64,000 nt of DNA from positions 682,001 through 746,000 of the forward strand of contig NZ_FZNP01000002.1 in the NCBI RefSeq assembly GCF_900188105.1. The letters are read 5' to 3'. Position numbers and translations under genes: made by a program. The stretch comes from Actinomadura mexicana. GTDB taxonomy: Bacteria > Actinomycetota > Actinomycetes > Streptosporangiales > Streptosporangiaceae. Of this stretch, positions 61,440 to 64,000 are shown one piece after another. The notes beneath the pieces were generated by a model. The model was given only the letters and a program-made list of their open reading frames with translations, had not been told where the DNA came from and ran no database searches. Numbering within the stretch: position 1 is the first letter of the stretch; the number at the start of each line of letters is the position of its first letter.

Positions 61440-61815
61440 GATGGCTTGCTGTTGTTGCTGATGATGGTTCCGTCGAAGGTGAGGCGGTCGACGATCGCGG
61501 CGCGGAGCCGGGGGTCGGTGAAGGTCTTGGTCCAGCCGCCGAAGGATTCATTGGAGGCGATCACCAGGCTGTTCTTCTCCTAGCGTTCGGTCAGAACCTG
61601 GAACAGCAGTTCGGCGCCGCGCCGGTCCAGCTCCATGTATTCCAGTTCGTCGATGCAAAACAGGTCCACCCGCCCGTAGCGGGAGATCGTCTTGGACAGC
61701 TGCTTGTCGTCGGCGGCCTCGACCAGTTCGTTGACCAGCTTGGTCGCTAGGGTGTACTTCACCCGGAACCCGGCCATCGCCGCTTCGGTGCCCAACGCGA
61801 TGAGCAGGTGGGACT
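61440..61815 (-). pseudogene. IS21-family IstB ATPase remnant
   Basis: Minus-strand frame reads SHLLIALGTEAAMAGFRVKY, LATKLVNELVEAADDKQLSK, ISRYGRVDLFCIDELEYMEL (Walker B-like), RRGAELLFQVLTER, stop TAG at 61580-61582, then IASNESFGGWTKTFTDPRLR and AAIVDRLTFDGTII. The N-terminal part with Walker A is missing because the right repeat copy begins at 61816 exactly where GKSHLL should start. Inactive. Confidence 0.85.
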
Positions 61816-61982
61816 GGGGTAGAGACGAAAGTCGTAGCCCCACAGTGACTGAACAGACCCTGGAGCGGCAAGCTCCGGGGTCTTCGTCGTTTCGGAGGCC
61901 AGTCTTCTGTGACCGCAGCGACCGAAGCGGCAGGCGCGCAGGTGGATGCCCCGGCCCTTGGGTCCGGTTTGTGGTGGTGTGC
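61816..61982 (+). repeat. 165-bp direct repeat, right copy
   Basis: Near-perfect copy of 57698-57862, in the same orientation, 4.1 kb away. It abuts and truncates the IstB remnant. The MobC-like N-terminal frame is frameshifted by a 2-bp difference here. Confidence 0.95.
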
Positions 61983-62004
61983 CGACGTCGTGAGCGTCGG
62001 GGAG

Positions 62005-62225
62005 TCAGGCCGCGGGCGGGGTGATGTGCCCGGTGGGTGTCCAGGTGCCGAGCGGCTTGGGTGTCTTGTGTCGGGCGCGGCGGTGGGGCCGTCCGTCGGG
62101 TCCGGGAAGCGTGGCGAGCCAGGCGTTGATCTTGCGTTCGCTGGCGTGGGCCAGTTGGAAGGCCGGCAGGAGGGTTTGCGCGGCGATGCCGCGGACGCGG
62201 CGGTTGCCACCGTGCGCGTAGCCCG
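62005..62225 (-). pseudogene. C-terminal fragment of an unidentified protein
   Basis: Minus-strand frame YAHGGNRRVRGIAAQTLLPA, AFQLAHASERKINAWLATLP, HKTPKPLGTWTPTGHITPPA to a TGA at 62005 looks like a real protein end but has no start or upstream body. Likely debris of an integrated element. Family not recognised. Confidence 0.45.
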
Positions 62226-62318
62226 ATGAAGATCACGATTGGGTTTCGTGGGGCAACCTGGTCGCCGGGCCGGACGTCCTGATCAACGCTGATCATCGCA
62301 CCCACCCAAGGGACACTC

Positions 62319-63674
62319 GTGCTTCGTATCGCCACCACCGGGATGACGGCCGTGCTCATCCTCGGCACGTTAACGGCCGCTCCCGCCCTCGCCGACGGGG
62401 CGGCGTCCATCGCGCTCGCCGCCCAGGCCGCTTCCGTCGACCCCGACAACCCCACGACCACGATCACCGGGAAGGTCGTCGCCGCGGACGGAACCCCCGC
62501 CGCGAGCATCCCGGTCGACCTGTCCACGAACACTGGATGGGGCTCGGTCGACGACGCCACCACCGCCGCCGACGGCACCTTCACCGCGACGCTGATGCCC
62601 AACGGGGCGAGCGACTCGGTGAGCGTCTGGGCCGATGTGCCGTCGCTCGGACTCCACTCCGACATGGTGACCGTCCAGGTCGTCCATGGGAAGACGCAGA
62701 CGACCCTGATCGGGAGCCGAGCCGGCCTGGACGAGGGCCAGCCCCTCACCCTCAGCGGTCAGGTCACCTACCAGGGCAGGCCGCTGTCCGGACGGACGGT
62801 CGTCATCGACCCCGCCGTCGACCCGGCCCGCTGCACCACGCCCATGTACACCTTCCGGGCCGGCACGGACGCCGAAGGCCGGTTCAGCAGCACCATCAAG
62901 CCACCCTGCACCGCGACCTACGTCGCGCGGTCACCCGCGGTCGGTCTTTACGAAGGCTCCACTGCGACCCTCCCCGCGGTCAGCGTCCGGCCGGCCACGA
63001 AGACCTCGCTGTCGGCGACCATGGACGCCTACGGGCGTTTCCGGGCGCGGGGCACCCTGTACGCGGCCTCCGCCGGCGGAGACGTGAACGGCAAGCAGGT
63101 GCTCCTCGAATACTCCCCCAACGGCCGCACCGGCTGGCAGACCGCCCGCCGGATGAAGACCAGCCAGGGACAGTTCAGCGCCTCGTTCAACGTGAACAAC
63201 TCCGGCTACTGGCGGGCTCGCTTCGCCGGGGACACCACCGCGGCCCCCTCCGCCAGTTCCGTGCGCAAGACGTGGCGATGGTCGACCTCGATGTCCAAGC
63301 TGAAGGCGTCCTCGACCAAGGTCCGCAAGAACCGCTACATCACCGTCTCCGGGACCCTGAGCCGCTACTACAGCAGCAAGAACCGTTTCGGCGCGTTCCC
63401 CGGCCAGAAGGTGCGCATCATCTTCCGGTTCCGCGGCAAGAAGACCTGGTACCACGTCAAGTGGGTGAAGACCAACAGCAAGGGCCGCTACACGGCCAAG
63501 GTCCGCGCCTACGGCGACGGCTACTTCGCCGCCACTTTCGCAGGCACCAGCGACACCTGGGCCGCCGGCACGCCCAATGACCGCTACGTCAACACCTACG
63601 CCGTCCCGTCCCCCAGCGGCCGTTCCGGTCCGCCGCCCGTCATGACCGTTCTCCCGTGGCGAGGCGACCAGTAG
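62319..63674 (+). CDS. secreted multi-domain beta-sandwich protein
   Basis: A 451-residue exported protein (GTG 62319, AAGGGA upstream) with signal peptide LRIATTGMTAVLILGTLTA. It has two carboxypeptidase-regulatory/Ig-like repeats (ITGKVVAADGTPAASIPVDL, LSGQVTYQGRPLSGRTVVID) and then repeated modules with YSPNGRTGWQTARRMKTSQG, YWRARFAGDTTAAPSASS, and the related WYHVKWVKTNSKGRYTAKVR. These WxxxKxxKTxxxGxY units resemble surface or sugar-binding modules of actinomycete secreted proteins. No catalytic site seen. Confidence 0.75.
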   Translation: MLRIATTGMTAVLILGTLTAAPALADGAASIALAAQAASVDPDNPTTTITGKVVAADGTPAASIPVDLSTNTGWGSVDDATTAADGTFTATLMPNGASDSVSVWADVPSLGLHSDMVTVQVVHGKTQTTLIGSRAGLDEGQPLTLSGQVTYQGRPLSGRTVVIDPAVDPARCTTPMYTFRAGTDAEGRFSSTIKPPCTATYVARSPAVGLYEGSTATLPAVSVRPATKTSLSATMDAYGRFRARGTLYAASAGGDVNGKQVLLEYSPNGRTGWQTARRMKTSQGQFSASFNVNNSGYWRARFAGDTTAAPSASSVRKTWRWSTSMSKLKASSTKVRKNRYITVSGTLSRYYSSKNRFGAFPGQKVRIIFRFRGKKTWYHVKWVKTNSKGRYTAKVRAYGDGYFAATFAGTSDTWAAGTPNDRYVNTYAVPSPSGRSGPPPVMTVLPWRGDQ

Positions 63675-63846
63675 CCATCGCGTCAAGCCACGACCGCCGC
63701 TGACCGGCGGGGAACATCCCACGCCGGGCCTTCCTCCGCCGGTCTGCGGTCGGCCCTGTCCCGCGCGCCTGACCCGCCACCAGTCACCCGTCGACGAGTG
63801 GTCGGGCCTGGACCGCTGCCGCTTCCACACCGACGGTCCCTGATCC

Positions 63847-63876
63847 CGCGCACACTGCAGACGCGCACACTGCAGA
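63847..63876. repeat. 15-bp tandem repeat
   Basis: Two perfect copies of CGCGCACACTGCAGA in a non-coding gap. Confidence 0.9.
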
Positions 63877-63918
63877 CGATCACGAGACCGACGTCCCTCC
63901 CGCTGATGAGGATCACGA

Positions 63919-64000
63919 GTGGAAGATGATGCCCTCAACCTCGTCGTCCACCTGCGATACGGCGCGAGCCTGTCACCCTTCTGGGAGTGGACGGCGCACC
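63919..64000 (+). CDS. 5' end of a gene running out of the window
   Basis: GTG 63919, preceded by GATGAGG, opens VEDDALNLVVHLRYGASLSP and continues past the window edge. Too short to assign. Confidence 0.4.
   Translation, partial: MEDDALNLVVHLRYGASLSPFWEWTAH

Overview
The window is high-GC DNA with almost purely actinobacterial gene content: the fhaA-fhaB-stp-rodA-pbpA-pknA-pknB signalling and wall-growth operon, crgA, a class E sortase, a DLW-39 micropeptide, an F420-type oxidoreductase and cydABDC. Codon use, many GTG starts and ATGA overlaps point to a filamentous actinomycete. A Thermomonosporaceae member such as Actinomadura is my best guess, but that is inference. DLW-39, crgA/pknB, DnaA-box-like sites and a near-perfect parS word suggest an origin-proximal part of the chromosome.

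Layout. 0-6.3 kb: end of an EamA transporter, a secreted M64 peptidase, an SDR, DLW-39, a phosphonatase-like HAD protein and an LLM oxidoreductase. 6.3-9.1 kb: tRNA-Ala(TGC), then a scarred stretch with diverged duplications of the tRNA 3' end and of another segment, plus three small genes. 9.1-13.3 kb: RibD/DHFR-like protein, YCII protein, ECF42-type sigma factor and a DHA2 exporter; the promoter and start of the RibD gene are duplicated in front of the exporter. 13.5-20.5 kb: small secreted protein, orphan cysteine-rich peptide gene, TetR- and LacI-controlled genes with visible operators, an amidase and a chimeric pseudogene. 20.5-26.6 kb: cydABDC. 26.7-27.6 kb: secreted trypsin-like protease.

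The centrepiece is 27.7-38.4 kb, a nine-gene, one-direction operon (minus strand). In transcription order it encodes a haem-oxygenase-like diiron oxidase (HDO) with a cupin tail, a Rieske protein, a PRMT-like methyltransferase, a second HDO-cupin, an arginine:X amidinotransferase, an ATP-grasp ligase, an MFS exporter and two more ATP-grasp-type ligases. The HDO-cupin plus arginine methyltransferase pair recalls SznF/SznE of streptozotocin N-nitrosourea biosynthesis. Both HDO domains keep all six predicted iron ligands with SznF spacing, but neither cupin keeps the three-histidine site. I infer an undescribed guanidine-tailoring pathway that N-hydroxylates (and perhaps N-methylates) an arginine-like unit and then ligates it into a small peptide, rather than a nitrosourea pathway.

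38.9-48.1 kb is mostly housekeeping: GlxA-type regulator, rhodanese, DEAD-box helicase, hexapeptide acyltransferase, peptidyl-prolyl isomerase, rhomboid, CrgA, DUF881 protein, sortase E and an amidotransferase. 48.2-57.5 kb is the Ser/Thr kinase, phosphatase and wall-growth operon. From 57.6 kb a tRNA-Leu(CAG) is followed by a region bracketed by two ~165-bp direct repeats (57.7 and 61.8 kb) that holds a MobC-like fragment, IS1380 and IstB remnants, an APH(6)/hydroxyurea-phosphotransferase-like gene and hypothetical genes. The window ends with a secreted multi-domain protein and the start of another gene.
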